NCBI GenBank assembly: GCA_002633005.1
Contig: NMRA01000281.1
Span: forward strand, 470,108 to 534,107
Origin: Phoronis australis
Taxonomy: Eukaryota > Phoronida > Phoronidae
Length of the DNA: 64,000 nucleotides
Direction: 5' to 3'
In this document: positions 50,701 to 62,700 of the stretch, piece after piece
How the letters are laid out: every line of letters begins with the position of its first letter
Position numbering within the stretch: the stretch's first letter is position 1
The notes under the pieces: model-generated
Told to the model about the DNA's origin: nothing
Database searches by the model: none
What the model saw: the letters and a program-made list of their open reading frames with translations, nothing else
Made by a program: the position numbers and the translations under genes

Positions 50701-53700
50701 TAGTGCTGCTGTGGGAGTCTGGTATCCCACAATTCTTTGTGTAGAGGAAGTCTTATGCTATTCATAAAAATCAATTGTAATGGTAGATTCTGTGATTATT
50801 ATTTGGAAAATACAATGTGCTGTGAGGACCATTTAAGGAAATGTCAGTTAGCATCCGTCTCTGATTGGGTTGGGTATCGTTCAACATCTGCGTATTAAAT
50901 TCTCCATGATGGAATTAGATTGCTTCACCAGTGTGTGTCACAAAATGTAAACTTTCAATTTTTGCTACAACTGACAACGATTGATTTCTTCTTTTATATT
51001 TATTGTTCTTGTTTTCAAAATTTAATTTCCCTTATGTCCGCTGAATATTTGTTCATTAATAGCTGTGTTAGGAAGAGTTTTTCACGTTCACAATTTTTTT
51101 TAATTTCAGCTATTGCTTTTCATCTATTAATCTGCGGATAACATGATGATAATATCAGAAACTAGGAAGTCTGGCAATGGTTGTTCAGTTGAGCTCTAGT
51201 TTGTGATATTGCAAGGCTTCTGTTTTTCTAAAACTGTTTTCATGGAAACCCATCAAAACACCTACTGGACTTGATGACATCACAAGCATTCCTTTCAGTT
51301 TTCGCTGACCTCACACGCTGAATGCTTAGGATTTACGATTGTATTCTTTCTACTGTCTGCTATTAGAATTATGTCGGTAGTCTGTTTTAGTCTCTCTCAC
51401 TGTAGTTTTGTATTACATGAATGTGCATGATGAATCCCTGTAGGTAGACCCTTCCTTGTGAGAACATACCACGACCTTTGACATTACCCATGTGACCTGG
51501 AGTGTGGTTAGGAGATAGCTTTTTGTTCAGAACTGTCTGGTCAGAGCTCAGTGACCACTGATTGACATCAGGGCCATTACTTTGCTGGAATTAGCTATTG
51601 TACTGTTTTCTAATGAGTTTAGGTAATATAAGGAATGTAGCTGGAATTAAATACAGATGAAGTGAATACATTATCGCAGTCACATTCCAATCTTGTGGAC
51701 AGGTGTAGTCTGTTTTAGCTTTCATTCTCGGGCAGTTTTTTTCCTCTGCGATGTTAAGAGCTGTAATCTCAAGTATGATCTGGCAAATGCTGCAAATAGC
51801 TGCTACGTGTTCATGCCATGTAGAGTGAAGCAGGAGTCAGTGCACATAACACCCATGTGCATCATACAACTACGTGTGTGACAGAACTATGACGAAATTT
51901 GAGGAAATTCCTAGCTGTGACCGTGTTTATAATTAGTCAAGTGTCTGACTATAGAAAATGTCGTCGTAGACCATTGTGGACAGACAAGCGATGTCTTTTC
52001 ATAGATTATCGGGAAGCATGTTTCCGTCATGATGTCTGATTAGTCACATTCCCTGACAACTCATAGTTAAAGCTGCTATAACCCGCGTCCCATCAGAGAA
52101 ACTAACTTTCGATTTCGCCCGATTTACTGCTAGGTTATAAAAATGTATTTGACTTACCAACGTCAAGGCCTAGGGTCTTACCTCTGAACTCGGATCGACT
52201 CGGACTCAGATATTTTTGAATTTGACCAATCACACTACCTGATTTGATTATTTTGTAAGTTTGCTCGAAGCATGCCATGCAATTGGTCAATTGGTCCAGT
52301 CGAGCTTCCAATGCATAGAGTAAACCTCTGGCCCAGGAGTCGTTTCTGGACTCGAAATCAACTGAGAGAGTTCATTACTGGAGACCATGTCATGACAGGC
52401 CAACTTATCGAGTCTGGCCTTGAGCAGTTCTGAACTGCCAAATGAATTCTTTCTGATGGCCGGAATCACCTCTAAATCGAGACGAATAAATCGTGCAGTA
52501 CTTCTCCACTTCTTTGGCATAAAAATACTTGCCGTTTTTTTATAGACCGATTTCTTTACTGCAAATACTGTAAAAGTCATGGAAAATTTGCCAATAGTCG
52601 TTTTAGGACATCTGTACAGTACAAACCATGCTAGAAATAGACAAATACTTTGATGTGGAGAAATTTGAAGAAAAAGAATATTGCACTTGCCGGGCATATA
52701 GGGAGGAATTACTATAGATAAATTTTATAACAATTAGCAGTTGTTTTTTGGACAAATGGTGGTTTTATAGCAGCTTTACATGGTAATTTCACACATTAAC
52801 TTTTATCAATGTGAAGAACATGTATTTGTATTCTTTTACAACAGTAACTTTGAATAACAATGTGGTCGTGTAGTGTCTATATGCTTGCACTTAATATTAA
52901 CTATTCTGTCTAGCTGACCAGATATTGCAGTAACACTCGTCTGTTTGTTAGACTTGCAATGTTCAGTGTTTTCCACAATACGCTTAATTGTATATACTGT
53001 GTCTCACTCTTACTCTTAACACCGGGGTCGGGCGAATCATGTTCAATGCCTGTCTAGAGCTTGCTTCGTAGACGACTGACCAAGCGCCGTGCCTGTCGGA
53101 CGCAATGCCTGCACTATCTTTGTCTCTCGGTCACTTTTTTAGTGGAGACCATCCAGTCTAATGCTCGCCTGTTTAATGATGGTGACAACACGCAGAGCCC
53201 TCTAGCCCGTCGCGAGAGTAGCACAAGTATTATGAGTCAGATGAGCGGGCTAGACCTCCCCGTCCCAACGCTAGCCGCAGGTTTGTACCACGAATGCCAA
53301 GCCTCTCTCTCTGGTACTAATGAGGACGCCGCTATACCTTGTAATGTCTTGTCCGGCTTTCTGTCATTCTTTTTTATCTCCAGTGATGTCTGCTATGTTG
53401 CTTGATTTATTTGCTATCAGCCTCTGCTATCTTCCTCTTGGTTGAAATCGGTTCTTTTAAAACAAGTTGGAAACGGCATTATTTTGTAACACTGTAAATG
53501 CGCGCATTGCATCTAAGAAGCGAATGTTTTGATTTACATACCACAAAATTGTTCTCAGCTTGTCCCTTGCTCGGATGCAAAGTGATTCCTTGGTTTACTA
53601 AGAACTGGCAGTTCATTACTCCTTGAGATCAAGCTCAGCTCATAAAATGTCACATTGTGACAGTTGGCCAACTTGTAGAGCTTGGAGTCAAAGCTCTGAA

Positions 53701-56700
53701 ATCACCTAAAGTTTGACTACATAAAAATTTTGAGACCAACTTCATACAAGTAAATGGTCTAAATGAAACTTTGTTTATTTGTGATGGAAAACAGATTTAT
53801 GGCCGCTCTAATAAACTTTTCCAACTGGCGACTCTCAGATCTTGCATCAGGTGTCAGTTTATACAAGATCCGACAGCCACCAATTGGAGAGACTGCCTCT
53901 TAAGCATAAATAAAATGTGTTTTCAACAAATTGCTTTGGGCATAAGTTTTTAAATTGGGAACTTGATGTCTTGTGCCCAAAATCTGAAGGAATGGAAACA
54001 GATTTTGTTCAGATACTCCGAGCAACAATATTACTTGTATGTTGTTTAGGTGGTTGATGCAGTTTTGCGCCAAAAAGTTGCTAGCAACCTTTCACAATAG
54101 TCATCTGTTTACATGCGTTTGAAACATACACTTTATGGAGGGACCAGAGGAGGCTTGTTGCTTTCACTTATGTTTTGGCATTATGATAAAAATAATGATG
54201 CAAAAACACAAAATTCAGCAATTTTAAATGCCTTTTCACATCTTTTAAGTGTGCGACGAAACATTATGCAGCTGGTGAATGTGGCTGTGGTTCTTAAATG
54301 GGGGACATTTTGTCACCGTTATATTTGTTAATGTAGCAACTAAGCTCGACACATAAGTAAAAAAATATAATAAAAGAAATCTATTTTTGTTTTCACCATG
54401 AAAAATAACACTTTCGTATACCTTTTGGGAAGAGGGTCAGAAACAGGTTTTTAAACTTTGCAAGGCAATATTGAAAATGATCTTGCAATGTTGAGAATGA
54501 TCCTGCAATATTGAGAATGATCCTGCAATGTTGAGAATGATCCTGCAATGTTGAGAATGATCCTTTATGTTGAAACTGTGCACAACATGATGGCTTTGTT
54601 TGGTAGGAACTAACATTGTGTGCTGTTTTTAATCTTAAACATTTTCTTTGTTTTGCCTAGTTTCAGTTTTAGTGTATAGGCAGTTGTTAGGAGAAACTAA
54701 TAACACTTGGATCCCTCCCGTGGATGTAGAGAGAATTGTAACACTCACCAATAATTCGTTTTGATTACTTGTTGTGGCTGTCAGCCTGCACTTCATTGTG
54801 TTGCAGTTTTGTAACTTTTTGTTCACAATTCAGAGCTTCTGTCACCCTTGCATATTTTGCAGTCACATGCTCTTTATTTCTCCTTATTTAACATTTTACA
54901 GAGAATATTATTCGTTTACATTTGATGTGTTGTACTTTTGTCTCACATTTATTTAACATTCACTTTTCTTTTAAAAGACAGCTGACGGCATGCTTACTTA
55001 TGCATTTGGTTTGTTGACATGAAAATGATTCTGAAACCTTTGTCGTAGTTAATGTCATTTGATAATTAATGCATTGTTTTGTGAATAGTGATTCAGGTTA
55101 AATTCAAAATTTAACTCCTCGGTTTTGTTCATTCTCTGTATTGATGCAATCATTGTTAACCTTTTGCATTTAATTACTCCATGTTTTTATAATACATTGT
55201 GTTTTACATTGAAATTTCATTTTACCTCAGTCTGAATCATGCTGTGAATAGTTCTTCAAATCACTGGAGAGTAGACTTCAAAAACTATCAGGGCGAGTGT
55301 TGACCTTCAATTATCATTGAGGATCATGTCATGGTCAGCTCACAGATGTCGCCACTTTATGATAAAGAAACTGCACAGACTGGGAAGCACCCACTGGCAC
55401 TTAGTACTTTTTGAATAGATGTGTGTGTTTGAAATGGCATGGCAGTTTTAATATTCCGTTTAGTTTGAAAAATCCCCCGAGTTGTTTTATCTTCAGTAAT
55501 TCAATGTATTTTGAAATGAATAGAAACAGTGTCTGCATTTTATTTGATTGTATTGAACCTTCTTAAGCTCTTAGTATTGCATACAGCCATTCCTGTAAAC
55601 AAAATTATTGCAGTATGAATTAATCTGTAAATCTTGAATGGGCACGTAGGACTGCCCAGTACACATGTCGTGACTGTAAGAGGTTTTGCCAAACATCTCT
55701 GGTTGTCGTCAATTGCCTGCATTACGTATCACTTGTGTGCACATTCGTCCTTGTACTCACCTGGGGTCTATTTCATGAAGACTTTTAAGTAAAGCCACAC
55801 ACAGTTATTTCTGAAAAATTATTAAATATTATTTGTGCAAAGTCCAAAGTCTCCGAGAATACTTATATACTAACTTCCTTAGGCTAGTTACTGAGAAAAT
55901 TTTAATCCATAAATTCTTTCTAGGCTGTGATGCATTCATTAAACATTTTCCAGCAATTTTGAAGTAGTGCGTTTATTTCGTGACCTTTAAAATGCAAATT
56001 TAAAAATACAGTATTGAATTAGTAAAGGCCCTGTGAAGGACTGTACAGCCTGCTGACCCCAAGGCCAAGCGAGAACATAATAAAATATAATTTCTGTTTT
56101 GAGTCTCAAGTCACTTGATTCATGAAACAGACATCAGCTCCCCCTGCTGTTAGTCACTGAGGTTCCTGGGTAATGCACCTCGTGTTGTCGTATCATTTCA
56201 GTTGAACATTGTTCACTCTCCGTTGCAGTGATCAACAAATGGTGGGGTATGAAGCGGGTCGACTACGCGCTCTATACGCCGGAGGCACTCAACTCTTTCC
56301 CGCTCAATTCCTTGCCTGACTTGTTCCACGCTCGCTATTGGGAGTCACAAGATGTGGTCGCGTTCATACTGCGCCAGGTGAAATGATTTGTGAACTGATG
56401 GACATGTCAACTGCATATTAATCTGATGTTTTAGACCAAAAGTTGTGAATTGCTTTGTGATGTTTATTTCTTTGAAAATAGAAAATCAATGCTTTGTAAT
56501 GTCAACATCAAAACCATATATTAATATGTAAGCCTTTTGTGGCTTATGTGTGCAATTTTAACTTTAAATTTAGAAGTCTAGAAATACTGAGTTTGCTATG
56601 AACCTACCTAACTTTCCAGCTTACAAAAATGATATACCACCTAACTTTATGCAAAAAGAAAAAAAAATCTTCAACTGAAGTGTGAAACGCACTTCAGTGG

Positions 56701-59700
56701 TAGTGATGCAGATGGTAGAGGATACTCTTGCTCTTAACTATTCCTGTTCACAAAACAATTCTTTGTAACAAATGTGAAATTTTGAATCCCATTTTAGCTT
56801 GTTCGGCACAACACTTTGAACCTGAACTCAGACAGTGGTAAGAACGTTTCAATCTTTCAACCAACAAGGGCGCGTGAGAAGTGGATTCACAGGCGAACAG
56901 CACTCAAAGTGAGGGTACGTAGACAACTCAGTTTAAGACCAATTGCTCCATTCCATTTACTTCCACTATATTGAAACTGCATTTTGCCTTGTTGTGCTGG
57001 CTAAGAACGAACATCAAATGGGCCTTGTACTGTCATAAAGTCAATTTCATAGTATTCCGTAGAGTGATGGGATCTCATTTCTGTTACCAAAAACGAGTAT
57101 CAAATCCAAAGTTTATTGGGGTTGGCAAACCCTTAAGTTGTGAATTTGAAAATGGCGCGTGTATGCATTAGCTGTCGAGAAAGGGTTAGCGTATCCAAAA
57201 ATTGCAAATTTGAAAATGGTGCATGACTGTATACATTGCCTGAGACTTGAGCTTGTTACTGAAATACAATCGTGTCACTGACCGATTTTATGAGAGTGAA
57301 AGGTCGAATACGAGTTTTGTTTTAGCCAACTAAGCAGGACGAAATGCAGCTTTAAGTGATTTGTGCACACAAAACTATAAAGGAGGTAGTTAGTAGGTTT
57401 TCTAACCCAACACCAAGCTATTTTCCTTCCTCATCCAATCCTTAGTAAGAAGGAAATCCCGTGATGTGCCATCTTGAACAGTTTCTCCAAAGAAAAATGT
57501 AGACTAATGTTGTGAGCTTGATATGTTTCTAACTTAATTGTAACACTTGTTCTTTGGACTGAATGAAGTCCATGAAGTTTGAATGGGAAATTTTTATTAC
57601 CGCCATCGTCGTCTCTGTCTATGACTTTGAGGTTGAATAAACTGGGGAGAAATCGGAAAGTAGCTCAAACAAGACTAGCGTGTGGCTTAAAGTGGACAGG
57701 AGAAAATCTTTATTCTTAAAAGTTCAAACAACAAATTGAATACTTTTTTGAAAGAATGCCATGCTAATCAGTGACAATAAACTGCTCCTTCTACCATGTG
57801 TGTGTGATCGCTTGTGCGTTGGTACCCATTACCCTGAATGTTAAGCTGAGGTGCATAATATGTCTATATGCTAACACCCATTACCTTGAATGTTAAGCTG
57901 AGGTGCATAATATGTCTATTTGCTAACACCCATTACCCTGAATGTTAAGCTGAGGTGCATAATATGTCTATATGCTAACACTCGACTACTTTTTTAACAA
58001 AAGAACAAGTTTAATGGCATGCGAGGGAAGGATGGGTTATCCACAATAGTTTTTGACCACTTGTAATTGAATAAGTTTACATTCAATCACAAGTAAATTA
58101 ATACAAAATACAAGAAACAATTAGATGATTGAAAAATGACATGCATTTTGTTGAAAAGACATTCCTATGCAGTTGTAAGTTGTTTTTGGTTACATGTGCA
58201 TAGTAGATTCAAAATGCCTTAGCAAAGAAATTTAATGCATTGAAAAAATGCAATGTTATCGTTTAGGATGCTATTTGTGTATCATAGTTTGGGCGCAGGG
58301 ATCTAAATAAGCTTACATACGGTGACATTTGTTTGTGCAGAGGATGGTAGACTTAGTGTTACCTATCTAGCACTTATTTCAGAATGTTGCGGCGAATCAC
58401 CGAGCTAATGATGTACTTATACTGGAGGACCAACCGCAAGTTCTTGGGGCCAAGTTTATGTACGGCCCATTTGACGTCGTCGCACTGTCCGGAGAGAAGG
58501 TACGCAATGTTGTACATTACGAGAATAGTGAAGAATGACACACTAGTACCATCCCCTTATGTGGTGACCATAAGGATAGTAATTTTCTGTTCATGCTATC
58601 AAATTAACGGGGTTCAGTAATGGCTTACCATATCGTGACTAAAACTCAATTGGCCAGTTGTCGAAGCCAACCCAGGACATGAAACACTGCTATGGGTGGT
58701 CATAGGCTTTATTACTACACCCAAGTGGGTTAGCAGTGGTTTAGTCATGATCTCACTGCATGTAATGGAAGACCCGGTGTCTTTGCACCAATGTGAATTA
58801 GTGCAGTAATGTTTAGTTTATAAAGTATGTTAAACTCTACCATGGAGTGTACACCATTGTCATTGAAGTGTCAGTATTACTTCTGGTTTGTTGTTGAGAG
58901 AGAGTGGTTTAGTTATGTGGTGATTATTGCATCGTTAGTGGTAAAGCATTGATCTGATTAAAATACAAAATGTTATGTTGTCGTAGTGACGCATGTATAA
59001 ATTTTTAGTAGAAATTATGTTTAGTCTTATTTTTCAACTTTTAAACACCTGTCACCCATTGGTGTCACCATAAATTGTAATAATCACAGGTCACATGATG
59101 TGACCTACAAATGATGACGTTTAAGAGACTAGATATACCTACACTTACTTGACTTACTTCTAATGTCTGAATACATTTAAATTGGATGCGGCTCACTCAA
59201 GAAAAAATCTTTCGGTTGACAGTCCTGTGAAAGCGTGTGTGTTTCATGGATTTGCGTCATTGATCGTTTTCCTGATCACAAAGCCTCCTTGTTTCCCTGC
59301 AGGTGGACGTCCACGTGATGACACAGCCTCCTGCTGGCGAGTGGGAGTACTTCGACACGGTCTACACAGACAGTCACGGCCGAGTGACCTACACTATACC
59401 CAGTGAAAGGAGGCTGATACAGGGCATGTACCCTGTCAAGATGGTGGTCAGGTAGTGCTATGGAGCTTGGCATGCATTCAGTGGTCAATTAGATTACTTT
59501 GACATACATTTTGTTGTCTTACATTTTGTTATTTCTTGATGTTGGATGGTTGAAAATATATTTCTTATTAGCCTAAACACTGTTTTCCCAGAAATTACTT
59601 GAAGCGGTTTAATACTCTCGGCTATTCCATTATCTCCAAATTCGTTGGGTGTATATGAACCATCATGACAAGACTCCTGACTGGGCTGTTGTGTAAAGAA

Positions 59701-62700
59701 AGCATTGTGTTATCACAGACCATCGCTATTTCTGAAACAAAGAAGCTGACCATAAAATTAAACATATACTTAGTAGCTAGTGTTGTTCAAATCCCAAAGT
59801 TACTGGTTTGGGATCATTGTAGTTCAGTATGTTGTATCTGGGTGTGACTTACTTCTCTAGCCATGAGTGTAAGGCTGAACACAGTCCTATAAACTTGTTT
59901 ACTGTGACCTCATTTTGACGTTTTGCACCCCGTCAAATCAAATTAAATCATCAAAATTCCAAGTAATAATGATAATTAGGCCAGATTTTATGTAGCGCTT
60001 TAAATTGCTAAGCACTGTCTTTGAAAATGTTTGCCACGCAGGGCTGGGCTGGGCTGGGCTGGTCAATCAACCCTCCTCAGGAGCATACAATGGGTGCTAC
60101 TACTGTCATGTTTTAGTGCTGAAATATGAGTAGGATGATGCATGCTACATTTTCACGTTGATGTTGGTTTATGTTGAAAATGATCGCAAATTGATCTGCT
60201 TGACAACATTTTAAAGACATCATGGTGATACTGTTCATTATTTACACATCCAGTTGTTTTTCCAGGGGTGATCACACGTGTGTCGATTTCTTCCTGACTG
60301 TGCTGCCACCCCATACAGAGTCGGCCATCTTCAGTATTGACGGCTCATTCACAGCAAGCATGTCCATCATGGGTCGTGACCCCAAAGTACGAGCTGGAGC
60401 CGTTGACGTAGTGAGGTACAAACAACCTGTGAAAGTCGACTTGAATTTTCAATTTGTAATTTCCTCCTTTTTCTTAAAGCTGCCATGAACGTCTCTTTTT
60501 AAAAAGAAATAATTTGGGTTAACTTATTGCTTAAGGACTGGTTTCCTCATCATCAAGAGACATTCACATTCTGACAGTTTGCTGCAACTGAGGTAGACAC
60601 ACCTACATTAGGTAAAACTGAGACTTAGTTTGCATGTTATATCCCTGATAAAGTTATGTAGGACCCTAGAAATATGTCCAAGTTTGGCCATCTTCTGAAC
60701 ATCATACCTAATGGCTAATAAGAAACTTTCAGATACTCTGGTATTCAAATTGTTATTAAAATGTTCCGCTTTTTCATGAGGAGCTATCAAAATAAGACTT
60801 ATGATTTTCATGAAAAAAATAAGTCAGTGTATAAAAATCAAATAAAACAAAGTTGATCTAGAAAACTAGCAACTTTTTGGGACTTCATCTTGAACATATC
60901 AAATGAATTTGGTCGTGTTTTTATATGATTGTTTTGTTGTTAATGTACCTTCATTTTATTTGTGCTAGATTTTACTGAATAGACAGGCCTTCTGATTTCA
61001 GAAAATATACATANGTACGAGCTGGAGCCGTTGACGTAGTGAGGTACAAACAACCTGTGAAAGTCGACTTGAATTTTTAATTTGTTTTTCTTCCTTTTTC
61101 ATAAAGCTGCCATGAACCTGTATTTTTAAGAAAATGATTTTGGCCTATTGCTTAAGGACTGATTTCCTCATCATCAAGAGACATTCACATTCTGACAGTT
61201 TGCTGCAACTGAGGTAGACACACCTACATTAGGTAAAACTGAGACTTAGTTTGCATGTTATATCCCTGATAAAGTTATGTAGGACCCTAGAAAAATGTCC
61301 AAGTTTGGCCATCTTCTGAACATCATACCTAATGGCTAATAAGAAACTTTCAGATACTCTGGTATTCAAATTGTTATTAAAATGTTCCGCTTTTTCATGA
61401 GGAGCTATCAAAATAAGACTTATGATTTTCATGAAAAAAATAAGTCAGTGTATAAAAATCAAATAAAACAAAGTTGATCTAGAAAACTAGCAACTTTTTG
61501 GGACTTCATCTTGAACATATCAAATGAATTTGGTCGTGTTTTTATATGATTGTTTTGTTGTTAATGTACCTTCATTTTATTTGTGCTAGATTTTACTGAA
61601 TAGACAGGCCTTCTGATTTCAGAAAATATACATACTTTTACTGAGTTAAAATCTAAGAGAACCACCATGGTTCAGGATTTCTCGCTGGGAGGGTGCAAAG
61701 TGTTACACTTGAAGTCATTCATCAAATCCCTTAAAATTTTGTGGTGTGATTTAATTTACTAAGTGATGATAGAGCCTAGAAGAAAATGTCAATTTCAAAA
61801 AACCTGTTTCTTTCATGTAACATGTATCATTTTCAAAGCCTTTTCTCATTCCCTAGCTGCCTTTGTTCATAATCAGTTTTGGGATGAAGTTTTTCGAAAT
61901 GTTGGAGAATTGATTGACCTTTTCACTGTTAACAAGGCAATGAGTCCCAGTGACCCAATTTGGTTTAATCCCAAAATTTCAATTGACAAGAAATACATAT
62001 CTTATGATAGGTGGTATGCCAAGGGCATTATATATTTATTAGACTTTAATGGCAGTTTGATGTCTTATGACTACTTTTTTAATCGTTATGGGTTCTCTCT
62101 GCCTTACACGGTATTCATGACCATGATTCAGGTGTGTCGTTTGTACATTCCTTAAAAATGAGGATTTGTCTAAAAATTACTCTTCATCACCGCCTTGAGT
62201 TTATAACCACTTTACTTTATTCACGCAAATGAGAGAACAATATTTATGATAAGTTGGTTACTTCTTTAAACAAAAAAAACCCAAAAATTTCAAAGTAAAT
62301 GGGAAGACTATATTCAAGCGAATGGTGGAAAAGTGTTAAATTCTTCATTCACTAGTGACACCAATCTCAAATGGCTTCAAATAAGACTTTTACACAGTAA
62401 AATACTCTGTAGTATCTGTGGCATAGTTAACTCACCGATTTGTATATTTTGTGGAAAAAAATCTGAGAATCTTTGTCATGTGTTTTTGGGAGTGTGAGGT
62501 GTTGCTTGTTTTTGATCGAAAGTGACCTTTTGGGTTACGGCAAAAACAGGGTTTGGTCTTAATTTAAGCTTGTGGGAAAATGGGAGACATACATGTAATC
62601 AATCTTAGGAAAACGACAGAGCTAGGTTGACATGCAGACCCCCTTTTTTGCAATGAAATTCTTGAATATTATAACGTAGAAAAGATCATTATACCTTAAG

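Noticed and set aside
52287-52697. 136-codon open frame on the - strand in intron 12
   Set aside because: No domain, no homologue that I recognise, no splice or codon evidence. AT-rich introns can yield such frames by chance.
53281-53405. Read-through of exon 13 as a normal longer exon
   Set aside because: It would end the protein before the conserved DDHD core and LNS2, whereas the GTTTGT donor joins exon 14 in frame with the family sequence.
61015-61043. Second copy of exon 18 end as an alternative exon
   Set aside because: It has no acceptor, begins directly after a single N and is part of a 620-bp allelic-looking duplicate.
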